Part shown: one piece after another, positions 52,123-61,233 of the stretch
Layout: every line of letters starts with the position of its first letter
Numbering within the stretch: the first letter of the stretch is position 1
From: Terriglobia bacterium
GTDB lineage: Bacteria; Acidobacteriota; Terriglobia; Versatilivoradales; Versatilivoraceae
Reading direction: 5' to 3'
Length of the DNA stretch: 64,000 nucleotides
NCBI GenBank assembly: GCA_951813285.1
Contig: OX638355.1
Span: 3,615,136-3,679,135 of the forward strand
Translations under genes and position numbers: made by a program
The notes under the pieces: generated by a model
Databases searched by the model: none
The model's input: the letters and a program-made list of their open reading frames with translations, nothing else
What the model was told of the DNA's origin: nothing

Positions 52123-52431
52123 TTAATATTCCGACCGGCGCCGCTGCCCTCCCTTTTGATTTTCGCCTGGATCGAAAGGAGGGCAAAAAGAATGATTTCC
52201 GTGGTCCAACCAACATCACCTGTCGGCTAAACCCGGAGGAGGTCGAACGGGAAGGATTTGAAGGCAGCGTGGCTCTCAAAGGGCTCGCCTGCCCGTGGCT
52301 TCTTCTGATACTGTTTGGAAGGAATTCAGGTTTTGAACCGAACCCGCGTTATCGGCCGTCGACCACCAGGTTGCTTGGTATCTTCGCCCGGGCAAGTCGG
52401 TTGAGGAGAGTATTTCGGGGTTTGAGGAGGT

Positions 52432-52508
52432 TGGTAGCGCTAACGGGGATCGAACCCGTACTCTCTGCCTTGAGAGGGCAGCGTGTTAACCAATTACACC
52501 ATAGCGCC
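52432..52508 (-). tRNA. tRNA-Glu (anticodon CTC)
   Basis: Acceptor stem GGCGCTA / TAGCGCT with one G-U pair, D arm GGTGTAATTGGTTAACAC, anticodon arm CTGCC-CTCTCAA-GGCAG giving CTC, T arm CGGGTTCGATCCCCG, discriminator A, and an encoded CCA. No other tRNA is adjacent. The 92 bases on either side up to the aminotransferase hold nothing clear. Confidence 0.95.
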
Positions 52509-52656
52509 ACTTGAGTTTTCTTGTACCACAGCCTCTCCGCTATTTCAATGAATTCGGCAGGTCTTCCCGTGATCTGGGTGGCAGCCACGGGCTCGCATAG
52601 TGCCGACCCAAATCAACAAGAACGCTTCTCCCTGTCCGGGACAGTCTGAAACCATC

Positions 52657-53853
52657 ATGGAAAGCGCCCCCCTGGCATCTTCGGTTGCCGCAGTACCGGC
52701 TTCACGCATTCGCGAGATCGCCGATATCGCCTTTTCCATGGATGGGGTGCTGAAGCTCTATTTCGGCGAGTCGGACCAACCCACGCCCGACTACATCAAG
52801 CAGGCGGCAATCCGGGCGTTGGCCGACGGATACACCTTCTATACCGAAAACGCCGGACTTCCCAGCCTGCGAAAGGCCTTGGCGGAAAAGTACCGGGAAC
52901 TGCACCGGGTGGAACTGGATCCGGGTTCGGAGATTGTCATTACCAGCTCGGGGGTGCAGGCCCTCAATGTCGGCATTCGTTGCGCCCTGGATCCGGGGGA
53001 CGAGGCCTTGCTCTTGACTCCTGCCTGGCCCAACGGTTCGGCCATCGTGCAGATGTTCAACGCCGAACCCAGGCAGGTGCCGATGGTCTTGAGGGGCTCC
53101 CGTTACGAGATTGATTTTGACCGGCTCACGTCCTGCCTCACCTCGCGAACCCGGCTGCTCCTCTATACCTCTCCCTCCAACCCGCTGGGCTGGGTGGCTT
53201 CCCGGCAGGACCAGGAGTCGCTACTCGAGTTCTGCCGCCGTCACCGTTTGTGGCTGCTGGCCGATGAAGTCTATGAGCGCCTCTATTATGGCGGGCAGGT
53301 AGCCCCGTCGATCTTGCGCCTGTGTGACCGGGACGACGCCGTGCTGGTAGTGCAATCCTTCTCCAAGACCTACTGCATGACCGGCTGGCGCCTGGGCTGG
53401 CTGGTGACCCGCCGGGATGCGGCCAAAAAGGCCACCGAACTGAACGAGTTCGTGGTCTCCCACGCTCCGGCCATGGCGCAGAAGGCGGGAGAAGCGGCTC
53501 TGCGGGACGGGGAATCGGAGTTGGAGTCGATGCGAGAGCGGCTGCGGGACAACCTCGATTTTTGCCGGCAGGCCCTGGAGGCCATGCCGGGCGTCACGCT
53601 TCCCGAACCGCTGGGAGCCTTCTACCTGTTTCCCCGGATCGAGGGCTTGTCCGACTCTTTCGACTTCTGCCGCAGGTTTCTGCTCCGGATGCGAGTCGGG
53701 TTCGCTCCCGGTGTGGCCTTCGGGGCCGGAGGGGAAGGATCGGTACGACTGTGCTACGCGGCGGACCGGGGCATCCTGCGGGAAGCGCTGGAAAGGCTCA
53801 GAACCTTCCTGGCTGAGGACGGGGTCAAGGTAACTTCCGGGACGCCTGCATAG
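52657..53853 (+). CDS. PLP-dependent class I/II aminotransferase
   Basis: 398 residues from ATG 52657. Fold-type I aminotransferase of the aspartate family: AIRALADGYTFYTENAGLPS, NPLGWV in the PLP pocket, LADEVYERLYYGG, the catalytic lysine in VVQSFSKTYCMTGWRLGWLV and a C-terminal arginine region. Moves an amino group between an amino acid and a 2-oxo acid; the exact substrate is not readable. A GTG at 52600 would give 19 more residues. Followed 65 bases later by an oxidoreductase gene. Confidence 0.93.
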   Translation: MESAPLASSVAAVPASRIREIADIAFSMDGVLKLYFGESDQPTPDYIKQAAIRALADGYTFYTENAGLPSLRKALAEKYRELHRVELDPGSEIVITSSGVQALNVGIRCALDPGDEALLLTPAWPNGSAIVQMFNAEPRQVPMVLRGSRYEIDFDRLTSCLTSRTRLLLYTSPSNPLGWVASRQDQESLLEFCRRHRLWLLADEVYERLYYGGQVAPSILRLCDRDDAVLVVQSFSKTYCMTGWRLGWLVTRRDAAKKATELNEFVVSHAPAMAQKAGEAALRDGESELESMRERLRDNLDFCRQALEAMPGVTLPEPLGAFYLFPRIEGLSDSFDFCRRFLLRMRVGFAPGVAFGAGGEGSVRLCYAADRGILREALERLRTFLAEDGVKVTSGTPA

Positions 53854-53918
53854 CACGTTGAAAGGCCTCCGGGCTTTCTTGTCACCGGCGTGCCCCCTCT
53901 GCGGGAGGACAAGGATCC

Positions 53919-55097
53919 ATGCATTCAAAAATTCGAGTCGGCATCGTGGGGGCTCAATTCGCCGCCCGTTTTCACCTGGCCTGCTACCAGCAGGTCTTTG
54001 GCGTTTCGGTGGAGGTGGTGGGTGTCGTGTCCCGGTCCCGGAAAAGCGCTGAGGCTTTTGCCGGTGTCCACGGCCTGACGGCGTTCGACTCTCTGCAGAG
54101 CCTGTTGAATGCAGTGGACGTAGTGGATATCTGCGCGCCTGCCTATGTGCACGAAGCCGTGGCCGTCGAAGCCTTCAAGTCCAACAAGCACGTTATCGTG
54201 GAGAAGCCGCTCACCGGTTACTTCGGGGCGGGACAGGAGCCCTTCGATGCCCGCAGCTTTTCCAAGGAAACGATGATGCGGGAGGCCCTGGCCAGCTCCC
54301 GGCGGATACGGGAAGAAGCCGCCCGCTCGGGGCGGCGGCTCATGTATGCCGAGAACTGGGTCTACGCGCCCTCGGTTCAAAAAGAGCGGGAGATTCTGCG
54401 CTCCAGCCAGGGTCAAATCCTGTGGATGATGGGGGAGGAATCCCACAGCGGATCCCACTCCGAAGCCTACGGGCACTGGTCCCGGGCGGGAGGAGGCGCC
54501 ATTGTGGGCAAGGGTTGCCACCCCCTGACGGCAGCGCTCTATCTCAAGCGGGAGGAAGGTCTGGCCAGGCTGGGCCGGCCGTTGCGTCCCCGCTCGGTCA
54601 GCGCCCGGGTCCATGAGATCACCCGGCTGGACACCTATCGGGACGCCGGACTGCTGCGGACCGACTACCAGGATGTCGAGGACTATGGCCAGATGCATGT
54701 GGTCTTCGAGGACGGCATGGTGGCCGACATCTTCTCCAGCGAGATCGTGATGGGCGGCGTGCACAACTGGCTGGAAGTGATAGCCAACAACCATCGCACC
54801 CGCTGCAATATCAATCCGACCGACTCCGTTACCACCTACAACCCGAGGGAGGACCAGCTCCGGGATGTCTATATCGTGGAGAAGATAGGGACCAAGCAGG
54901 GCTGGAGCCATCCGGCGCCCGACGAAGACTGGATGAGCGGCTACCCTCAAGAGCTGCAGGACTTCATGGAGTGCGTGTCCACCGGACGGGAGCCGCAGTC
55001 CGGCGGAGAATTGGCGGAAGACACCCTGGCCGTGATGTACGCCTCTTACCTTTCGGCCGAAAGGCGCGGTCAGGAAGTCGAAGTCCCCCAGGGTTGA
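53919..55097 (+). CDS. Gfo/Idh/MocA-family oxidoreductase
   Basis: 392 residues. Rossmann N-terminus IRVGIVGAQFAARFHLACYQ, DVVDICAPAYVHEAVAVEAF and the EKP motif NKHVIVEKPLTGYFGAG with the family lysine. C-terminal beta-alpha domain ending ELAEDTLAVMYASYLSAERR. NAD(P)-dependent redox of sugars or related compounds. Two sequence blocks just after the EKP motif (FDARSFSKETMMREALASSR) look like an inserted loop. GGGAGGACAAGG serves as Shine-Dalgarno. Likely co-transcribed with the aminotransferase, perhaps for amino-sugar or inositol-type metabolism. Confidence 0.92.
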   Translation: MHSKIRVGIVGAQFAARFHLACYQQVFGVSVEVVGVVSRSRKSAEAFAGVHGLTAFDSLQSLLNAVDVVDICAPAYVHEAVAVEAFKSNKHVIVEKPLTGYFGAGQEPFDARSFSKETMMREALASSRRIREEAARSGRRLMYAENWVYAPSVQKEREILRSSQGQILWMMGEESHSGSHSEAYGHWSRAGGGAIVGKGCHPLTAALYLKREEGLARLGRPLRPRSVSARVHEITRLDTYRDAGLLRTDYQDVEDYGQMHVVFEDGMVADIFSSEIVMGGVHNWLEVIANNHRTRCNINPTDSVTTYNPREDQLRDVYIVEKIGTKQGWSHPAPDEDWMSGYPQELQDFMECVSTGREPQSGGELAEDTLAVMYASYLSAERRGQEVEVPQG

Positions 55098-55205
55098 ACC
55101 GGCGGGACAGGGTGCGCCGGTGCTTCGGACGGTGTCGCGTTACCCTGGTCACGGTGACGCAGGGCATTGGGCCGGCAGTTTCGGCCCGCAAAGGGGTGCA
55201 ACCCG

Positions 55206-55982
55206 TTGAATCCGGATCCATCTTCAAACACGACCAAAGCCGCCGACTCGCCCCGAGCGCCCGCCAGGCACACCCCCTGGTTCTTTCAGGGAATCGACTG
55301 GCGTACGGCAGCCGGCTACGCCGCCGTCCTGGGACTTCTGGCCAGCTTCAGCCAATGCCTGTCGGACCTGAATCTCCAGCAAAGCCGGGACTGGCCCTGG
55401 TGGGAATTCCTGAGGCTGTTTTGTCTGTACGGGCCCTGCGCCTTTCTGGGAGCGGTTTTCGCCATGAAGACCGGCCTGCAGCCCTTCCTGGCCAACCGTC
55501 CCTCGGCCTGGCTCGGCAAGGGACGGAGGCTGATGATTTTCGGGGTCATTCCGGGAGCAGCCATCGGCCTTTCGTTTCACCGCATGTTCGCTCACTTTCG
55601 CTTCAGTCCAAGGATCCCGCACTACTTGCGTGAAATGGACAGTTTCTACGACAGCTTCGTCCTGTCGCTTCGGGCCGCGGCAACCGAGGAACTGGTCTTT
55701 CGCTTCTTCCTGTTGACCGCCTTCTACTATATTCTGGCTCGCATGCTCCAGCCCCTGAGGGATCGCGGATGGACCCGCCTGGGGTGGCTCGCGGTCCTGG
55801 GCTCCATTCTTCTGTCCGCCTGGTTGTTCGGACTGGTCCATGGCAGCTTCGGCTTCACGACCGCCTTTCTGGCGGGGATGGTGTTCGGAGGCATCTTTTG
55901 GCGGGCGGGATTCGAGACAGCCCTGGTCTCCCATTTTGTGGCAGACTTCATTTTCTTCAATCTCACCTACGTGGGCGAGTGA
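55206..55982 (+). CDS. CPBP-family intramembrane metalloprotease
   Basis: 258 residues from the TTG at 55206, which has AAAGGGG upstream; a longer start at 55167 is possible. About six to eight membrane helices. CPBP/Rce1-type motifs: EExxxR in RAAATEELVFRFFLLTAFYY, the FxxxH motif in WLFGLVHGSFGFT and a second histidine in ALVSHFVADFIFFNLTYV. In bacteria such glutamate-protease-like proteins process prenylated or bacteriocin-type substrates, mostly unknown. Confidence 0.88.
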   Translation: MNPDPSSNTTKAADSPRAPARHTPWFFQGIDWRTAAGYAAVLGLLASFSQCLSDLNLQQSRDWPWWEFLRLFCLYGPCAFLGAVFAMKTGLQPFLANRPSAWLGKGRRLMIFGVIPGAAIGLSFHRMFAHFRFSPRIPHYLREMDSFYDSFVLSLRAAATEELVFRFFLLTAFYYILARMLQPLRDRGWTRLGWLAVLGSILLSAWLFGLVHGSFGFTTAFLAGMVFGGIFWRAGFETALVSHFVADFIFFNLTYVGE

Positions 55983-56025
55983 CGCCGGGACACCTCAGGC
56001 GGTCCCCCTCCACCGATAGCAACCC

Positions 56026-56802
56026 ATGCCGGACTCCAAGATTCGAATCGAAGAGCTGACTTCGCTTGAGGCACTGCGTCAATGCGTCGAGATCCAGCGG
56101 GCGACCTGGGGCTGGAAGGATGAAGACCTGCTGCCCTTGAGGACGTTGCTGCTCCTCGACAAGATCGGAGGCCTGGTGCTGGGGGCCCTGGATGGAGGAG
56201 GGCGGGTAACCGGATTCATCAACGCGTTCCCCGGTTTCCGGGAGGGGGAATCCTACCTTCACTCCCAGATGCTAGGGGTGCTGCGCGGGTATCGACGCAG
56301 AGGCATTGGCAGGGCGCTCAAGCTGGCCCAGCGTAAGGAGGCCATCCGCCGGGGATTTCACCGCATCGAGTGGACCTTCGATCCGCTGGAAATCCACAAC
56401 GCGAACTTCAATCTGGAAGGTCTGGGAGTCATTTGCCGACGCTACGTGGCCGATGCCTACGGCCCCAGCACCAGCACCCTGCACGGCAGCCTTCCCACCG
56501 ATCGCCTGGTGGCCGAATGGCACCTGCGCAGTCCCCGGGTGCGCTCCCGAGTTGAGAGCGGCATGAATCGGGAGGAAAACCGGCTTCCGGCAGAATCGGT
56601 GGACGTGCATCTTCCGGCCGACATTGCGCTAATCCGGAGCGGGGATCCTGCCCGGACAGCGGCCATTCAGCAGGAGTTCAGGCGACAGGTTACCGATCTG
56701 TTTGGAGACGGATACTGTGTCGCGAGTTTTGGAACAGCCTCTTCCCCCGGCACGGTCAGCTATCGTCTGGCCCCGTTCGGCCCGCGGGTACTGGCCTCAT
56801 GA
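56026..56802 (+). CDS. GNAT-family acetyltransferase
   Basis: 258 residues. The acetyl-CoA site is the GNAT A motif MLGVLRGYRRRGIGRALKLA, preceded by GGLVLGALDGGGRVTGFINA. It is longer than usual, resembling the predicted GNAT group with a C-terminal extension (VDVHLPADIALIRSGDPART). The ATG follows the CPBP gene; the end overlaps the amidohydrolase start by four bases, so the two are coupled. Confidence 0.85.
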   Translation: MPDSKIRIEELTSLEALRQCVEIQRATWGWKDEDLLPLRTLLLLDKIGGLVLGALDGGGRVTGFINAFPGFREGESYLHSQMLGVLRGYRRRGIGRALKLAQRKEAIRRGFHRIEWTFDPLEIHNANFNLEGLGVICRRYVADAYGPSTSTLHGSLPTDRLVAEWHLRSPRVRSRVESGMNREENRLPAESVDVHLPADIALIRSGDPARTAAIQQEFRRQVTDLFGDGYCVASFGTASSPGTVSYRLAPFGPRVLAS

Positions 56803-58214
56803 TTCTCTCCGCCAGTTGGGTGATCCCGATCAGCTCCCCACCGATTTCCAAGGGAGCGGTGGTGCTTCATGGCTCGCGCATTCAGGACCTTGGCCCGGCC
56901 GCGGACATGGTCAAGAGCTACCCCGGACAGGAAGTGCGTGACTTCCGGGGCGCGGCTCTGCTTCCCGGCCTGGTCAATGTGCACTCCCACCTGGAGCTCA
57001 CGCTGCTGCGGGGCTACCTGGAAAACCTTCCCTTTTGGGACTGGATCCGGCGCCTCACCCGAACCAAGTATGAGCTCCTGACCCGCCAGGATCTCGAGAT
57101 CTCAGCCATGGCGGGCGCCTGCGAAGCCATTCGAGCCGGCGTTACCACCCTGGGTGACGCCATGGATCTGGGCACCAGCCTGGATGCCTTCGCCGCCAGC
57201 GGACTTCGGGGAGTCCTGTATCAGGAGGTCTTCTCGCCCAGGCCGGAGGAAGCCGATGAGCGGCTAACGGACCTGGAGGGAAAACTGGAGAAGCTGCAAG
57301 GGCGAATCGGGATTGCATCCGGCCAGCGGCCTCGATCCGGTGCAAGCGGTTCCGACAGGGTCGTTCTGGGAGTGTCTCCCCATGCCCCCTACAGCGTGAG
57401 CGGGCCTCTGTTCCGCAAGGTCTCCCAATGGGCGGCCTCCAGAGATCTGCCGGTGTGCATTCATGCGGCCGAGTCCGAGGAAGAGAGCCTGCTGATCGAG
57501 AAGGGAAAGGGACCGATGGCGGATGCCCTGCGCGCCAGGGGCATCGGCTGGTCGACTCCGGGGTGCAGCCCGGTTCAATACCTGCACGGTCTTGGGGCCC
57601 TGGTCCCCGGAACCCTTCTGGTTCACTGCGTTCGGCTGCAGCCCGCCGACCTGCCCCTGCTCAGAAAGAGCCGCGTCTCGGTAGCCCACTGCCCCAAGTC
57701 CAATTGGAAACTGGGCCACGGATCGATGAACCTGAAACGACTGTTCCAAGCCGGAATCCCGCTGGGGCTGGGAAGCGACAGCGTGGTCAGCAACAACAGC
57801 ATGGACCTGTTTGAGGAAATGCGATTCGGCCTGTTCAATCCCTCCTGGTTCAACCGGGGAGACGGGCCCGTGGACGCCGGCTGCACCCGGGGGGGCTTTG
57901 CGGCCGAGCAGGCACTTCAACTGGCAACCCTGGGGGGTGCCCAGGCACTGGGTTTGTCCGGTTCGATCGGGTCGCTGGAAGCCGGCAAGAAAGCCGACCT
58001 GATTGCAGTCGATCTGTCCGGAATCCACACCCAGCCGGTGTTTTCTCCTGTAACTGCCATCGTTCATTCCGCCAGGGCATCGGATGTGATCCTGACCATG
58101 GCAGAGGGGAAGGTGCTGTTCGATCAGGGCACCGTGACAACGCTGGACGAGGCCGGTCTGAAAAAACAAGTTGGAGAGATTGTGCAAAGACTGAAGCCGG
58201 ACGGACGGGCCTGA
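56799..58214 (+). CDS. Amidohydrolase-superfamily deaminase/hydrolase
   Basis: 471 residues of the TIM-barrel amidohydrolase group with the ATZ/TRZ, guanine-deaminase and S-adenosylhomocysteine-deaminase members. Metal ligands: HxH in LVNVHSHLELTLLRGY, HAAESEEES, LVHCVRLQPADLPLL, and GLGSDSVVSNNSMDLFEEM. Deaminates or hydrolyses a cyclic amidine or N-heterocycle. Coupled to the GNAT gene (ATGA). The pair with an acetyltransferase does not reveal the substrate. Confidence 0.9.
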   Translation: MILSASWVIPISSPPISKGAVVLHGSRIQDLGPAADMVKSYPGQEVRDFRGAALLPGLVNVHSHLELTLLRGYLENLPFWDWIRRLTRTKYELLTRQDLEISAMAGACEAIRAGVTTLGDAMDLGTSLDAFAASGLRGVLYQEVFSPRPEEADERLTDLEGKLEKLQGRIGIASGQRPRSGASGSDRVVLGVSPHAPYSVSGPLFRKVSQWAASRDLPVCIHAAESEEESLLIEKGKGPMADALRARGIGWSTPGCSPVQYLHGLGALVPGTLLVHCVRLQPADLPLLRKSRVSVAHCPKSNWKLGHGSMNLKRLFQAGIPLGLGSDSVVSNNSMDLFEEMRFGLFNPSWFNRGDGPVDAGCTRGGFAAEQALQLATLGGAQALGLSGSIGSLEAGKKADLIAVDLSGIHTQPVFSPVTAIVHSARASDVILTMAEGKVLFDQGTVTTLDEAGLKKQVGEIVQRLKPDGRA

Positions 58215-58448
58215 AATCAACTCTGGAAGGACGCGGCGCCCGAGCAGCTTCGAGGCAGTTCGCCAATCCGGCATTCGAGACCCGTGCGGTGGTCCCAAAA
58301 ACCCGAGCGTAGTGGGTTCAGCCTCGGGAAGAGTTATCGTAAGTCCTTAATAAACAATATATTAGATCAATTAATCTTAGAAGGAACCTGAAAACTCCGG
58401 TACCGTAGCCAACCGCGAAAATGACAAAAAAATAGACAGAAACAGGTA

Positions 58449-58477
58449 TTGCCTTAACCCAAATTTCGGAATATAGT
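58449..58477 (+). promoter_or_regulatory. Sigma-70-like promoter
   Basis: TTGCCT (58449-58454), exactly 17 bases, then TATAGT (58472-58477). The preceding ~230 bases from the amidohydrolase end are AT-rich in part and contain no gene I can see. Predicted start near 58484. Confidence 0.65.
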
Positions 58478-58483
58478 GGCCCT

Positions 58484-58570
58484 GTTCTTGACCGAATCTT
58501 TCGCAGGGAGACCTGATGTCCGCGGCCGCTCAATAAAGCACTGCAAGGCGCTTCCAACCGGGTCTTTTTT
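58484..58570 (+). ncRNA. Candidate small RNA or structured leader
   Basis: From the predicted start the RNA would fold: CCCTG ... CAGGG (58480-58507 region), then AGACC (from 58509) pairing with GGTCT just before TTTTTT (58565-58570), a terminator-like U tract. Length about 87 bases, with no open frame. It stands 60 bases before a small protein gene. It may be an independent sRNA or a leader with an attenuator. I tried to read it as 6S RNA and could not. Confidence 0.45.
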
Positions 58571-58629
58571 GTCCCAAATCCGGCGACCTGAAACTCAATC
58601 GGGTGCCGTCCCCACGAAAAGGAGCGAGA

Positions 58630-58869
58630 ATGGAGAATTCAAAGTCAGTGAGTCATCCCTGCTCGCAGCAGGATGCCGGTAAAGCCGGCGCTCATCATAC
58701 GCAGTTGCGTGACGCTATCATCAATTGTTTGGAACAGATTTCCGATCGGGGCCAGGAACAGGTACTGGAATACATTCAGGAACTGATGGACAGGGAAGAG
58801 CGACAGCTGGAATTCGATCGTCGCCAGGGCAGGCTCTACAGTTGGCCGTTGGACGATGCCAGAGTTTAG
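58630..58869 (+). CDS. Small helical protein of unknown function
   Basis: 79 residues from ATG 58630, with AAAAGGAGCGAG as Shine-Dalgarno. Hydrophilic: HHTQLRDAIINCLEQISDRG then QEQVLEYIQELMDREERQLE is a strong amphipathic helix pair, ending SWPLDDARV. No known motif. It lies downstream of the candidate RNA and upstream of rlpA; 249 bases to rlpA hold no other clear gene. Confidence 0.65.
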   Translation: MENSKSVSHPCSQQDAGKAGAHHTQLRDAIINCLEQISDRGQEQVLEYIQELMDREERQLEFDRRQGRLYSWPLDDARV

Positions 58870-59118
58870 CCCGGCCGGCAGGTCGCTACCCTGATGCCCG
58901 TTGGAAAAAACCCGGCCCAAACCGGTCTGTCGGCTCCGGAAAACCGTTTTTTCGGTACTGTTCCAGGACGTGAAGAAACGTGTGGCCGGTTACCCGGGCA
59001 CGTAGGAAATCGATCAGCATGGAAGCTCCGCCCCGGGTGGTTTTTCCCCTTGTTGATCCAGCCATTGGCTAGCCAGAGACCTCGCGCGAATTCAATCAGC
59101 TCCCGTTTCTCTCGTTCA

Positions 59119-59784
59119 ATGCACTGGTTCCACCGTCAATGCCGCTGTTATTTGTGGGCCGGCATGGCCCTGTTGCTGTTCTCGGCCGGATGCGGGAAGA
59201 AGCAACTCCGGGTGCCGGTTCCAGGCTCCCCGGATCTGAGGGTGGCCCGTTCCGAGATCTACGGGATGGCATCCTGGTACGGCGACCCCTTCCACGGGGA
59301 AAGGACCAGCAGCGGGGAAGTCTACGACATGCAAGCCATGACGGCGGCTCATCGAACCTTACCCTTCCAGACCGTGGTTCGAGTGCACAACCTGGACAAC
59401 GGCAGAAAGGTTCAGATCCGCGTCAACGACCGCGGGCCCTTTGTCAAGGGGCGCATCATCGATCTTTCCCGCGCGGCTGCCGAAGAAATCGACATGGTCC
59501 GCCCCGGTACGGCCAGAGTCCGGCTCGAAATACTGAGAATCGAGACGGTTACCGAGAGCCTTGCCATTCAAGTGGGTTCATTCACCCAAGAGTCCCGGGC
59601 TCACGCCCTCAAAAAGAAATTGGAAGGAGACTACGACCCGGTGACTGTCAGCCTCTTCCGAGCGCCCCGTGGAAAATTCCACAGGGTCCTGGTCGGCGAT
59701 TTCCCGAGCCGGTCCAAAGCCATGGAAGCGCTGGAAGCGCTCCGCTCCGAGGGCCTGGAGGGTTTCGTGACGCGGCGGGATTGA
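59119..59784 (+). CDS. rlpA: RlpA-family septal lytic transglycosylase with SPOR domain
   Basis: 221 residues from ATG 59119, chosen because it opens on a lipoprotein signal ([16 protein letters not shown], lipobox Cys). Double-psi beta barrel of Rlp[59 protein letters not shown] with the catalytic Glu/Asp region. C-terminal SPOR domain ([20 protein letters not shown] ... [20 protein letters not shown]) binds denuded septal glycan. Cleaves naked glycan during cell separation. Confidence 0.93.
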   Translation: MHWFHRQCRCYLWAGMALLLFSAGCGKKQLRVPVPGSPDLRVARSEIYGMASWYGDPFHGERTSSGEVYDMQAMTAAHRTLPFQTVVRVHNLDNGRKVQIRVNDRGPFVKGRIIDLSRAAAEEIDMVRPGTARVRLEILRIETVTESLAIQVGSFTQESRAHALKKKLEGDYDPVTVSLFRAPRGKFHRVLVGDFPSRSKAMEALEALRSEGLEGFVTRRD

Positions 59785-59797
59785 GTGGTAGGTCGGC

Positions 59798-60706
59798 TTA
59801 CTGCAGGATGTTGAAGGGCCGGCTGTCTCTGCCAAGGAGATCGTCCACCTGTTCGGCGGCGTGATAGGAGCTTCGCACCAGGGGACCCGATTCCACGTGG
59901 GGAATTCCGAGCGCCTCCCCTTTCCTCTTGAGTTCGCTAAATTCCTCCGGTCGATAGTACTTCAAAAGTGGCAGGTGTTTCTTTGAAGGCCTCAGGTACT
60001 GCCCGATAGTCAGGATGTCCACACCGGCCGAGTGCATGTCCTCCATGCCCTGCTCGATTTCGTAAAGCTCCTCCCCCAGCCCCAACATGAAACCGGCCTT
60101 GGTCTTGATGGACGGGTCCCGTTTCTTGACATACTTCAACACGTCGAGGGAATGCCCGTAAGAGCCGCGGGGCTTCACCTTGGCAAACAGCCGTGGCACG
60201 GTATCCAGGTTGTGAGCCAGCACGTCGGGCCTGGCCTCGATGACCCGATCGAGGTTGGCGGAATCTTTTCTGAAGTCGGGGATCAGGACCTCTACCTTGG
60301 TGGCCGGGCTGGTCCGGCGTATGTCGAGAATAGTCCGGGCAAACACCTGAGACCCTTCATCTTCCAGGTCGTCGCGATCTACCGAAGTGATGACGGCGTG
60401 CCTGAGGTGGAGCGTGCGAACGGCCTGAGCCACCCGCAGCGGCTCGGCCAGGTCATAGCCCAGCGGTCTGCCGGTCCGGACGGCGCAGAAACCGCATCTT
60501 CGGGTACAGATATCTCCCAGAATCATGAAGGTGGCGGTACCGGCTTCCCAACACTCCCCGATGTTGGGACAGCGCGCACTTTCGCAAACGGTATGCAGGG
60601 AGTGAGAACGGACCAGCTTCTTGAGGTTATGGTAGTTTTCTCCGCCGGGGAAGCGGACCTTCAGCCAGGGAGGGTGCCTGGGGAAGCGAGTCTGAGCCTG
60701 TTCCAT
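59798..60706 (-). CDS. lipA: Lipoyl synthase
   Basis: 302 residues. Radical SAM enzyme that inserts two sulfurs into octanoyl-lysine of lipoyl domains. N-terminal auxiliary cluster CESARCPNIGECW (C-x4-C-x5-C), radical SAM motif GDICTRRCGFCAVRTGRP (CxxxCxxC), and the terminal RSSYHAAEQVDDL with the conserved RSSYHA. No lipB beside it. It converges on rlpA with 13 bases between the stops. Could lipoylate the H-protein-like carrier at 43.9 kb. Confidence 0.97.
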   Translation of the reverse strand: MEQAQTRFPRHPPWLKVRFPGGENYHNLKKLVRSHSLHTVCESARCPNIGECWEAGTATFMILGDICTRRCGFCAVRTGRPLGYDLAEPLRVAQAVRTLHLRHAVITSVDRDDLEDEGSQVFARTILDIRRTSPATKVEVLIPDFRKDSANLDRVIEARPDVLAHNLDTVPRLFAKVKPRGSYGHSLDVLKYVKKRDPSIKTKAGFMLGLGEELYEIEQGMEDMHSAGVDILTIGQYLRPSKKHLPLLKYYRPEEFSELKRKGEALGIPHVESGPLVRSSYHAAEQVDDLLGRDSRPFNILQ

Positions 60707-60809
60707 CGAGTGCGCCCCGATTCATTGCATTACGGCTGTTCCGAATTATTGGGCAAGGCAGGGCCAATTTGCAAGACCGGCGAGGATGCATCTCCCATTA
60801 TGGATTTCG

Positions 60810-60956
60810 GATTGTAGATTTCAGATTGTCGAGGAAGCGTTGTAGCGGCACTCGTCATTGATGGTGCCCAGCCTCTTCTCGATTTCCTTTTCGTCCCGAA
60901 TCCCGAATCACCGGCCTCCAAATTCGCCCTGAATCCACAACAAAAAATCTACAATC
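60810..60956. repeat. Short inverted repeat pair between lipA and tRNA-Leu
   Basis: GATTGTAGATTT at 60810-60821 and AAATCTACAATC at 60945-60956 are perfect inverse copies 123 bases apart; surrounding bases (TTTCGGATTG, GAATCCACAACAAAA) are loosely similar too. May be a small mobile or fold-back element. The rest of 60707-61084 shows no gene. Confidence 0.5.
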
Positions 60957-61084
60957 ACCTGGTCCAACTTCAATCACCCACGGTCCGATTGAGGCTCGAT
61001 TGACAGGTTCGTCCGCAAGGTGGTATATCTCGATCACTTTGCCTGATCGGCTAAAGCACAACAACCCTTCGGGCAGGAACGCAG

Positions 61085-61173
61085 GCCTGGGTGGCGGAAT
61101 TGGTAGACGCAAAGGACTTAAAATCCTTCGGAGGTTTTCCTCCGTACCGGTTCGACTCCGGTCCCGGGCACCA
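61085..61173 (+). tRNA. tRNA-Leu (anticodon TAA)
   Basis: Acceptor GCCTGGG / CCCGGGC, D arm GGCGGAATTGGTAGACGC, anticodon arm AAGGA-CTTAAAA-TCCTT giving TAA, a long variable arm CGGAGGTTTTCCTCCGT as in class II tRNAs, T arm CCGGTTCGACTCCGG, discriminator A and encoded CCA. Confidence 0.96.
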
Positions 61174-61233
61174 ACTATTCAGTCACATTCGGGGGGAGCG
61201 GCAGGGCGCCCGCACCCATCCTGAATCATTGCC

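Noticed and set aside
52059-52514. Protein gene upstream of tRNA-Glu
   Set aside because: The frame runs through the tRNA gene and has no coding character or Shine-Dalgarno.
58484-58570. 6S RNA
   Set aside because: Too short and without the central bubble and long closing stem.
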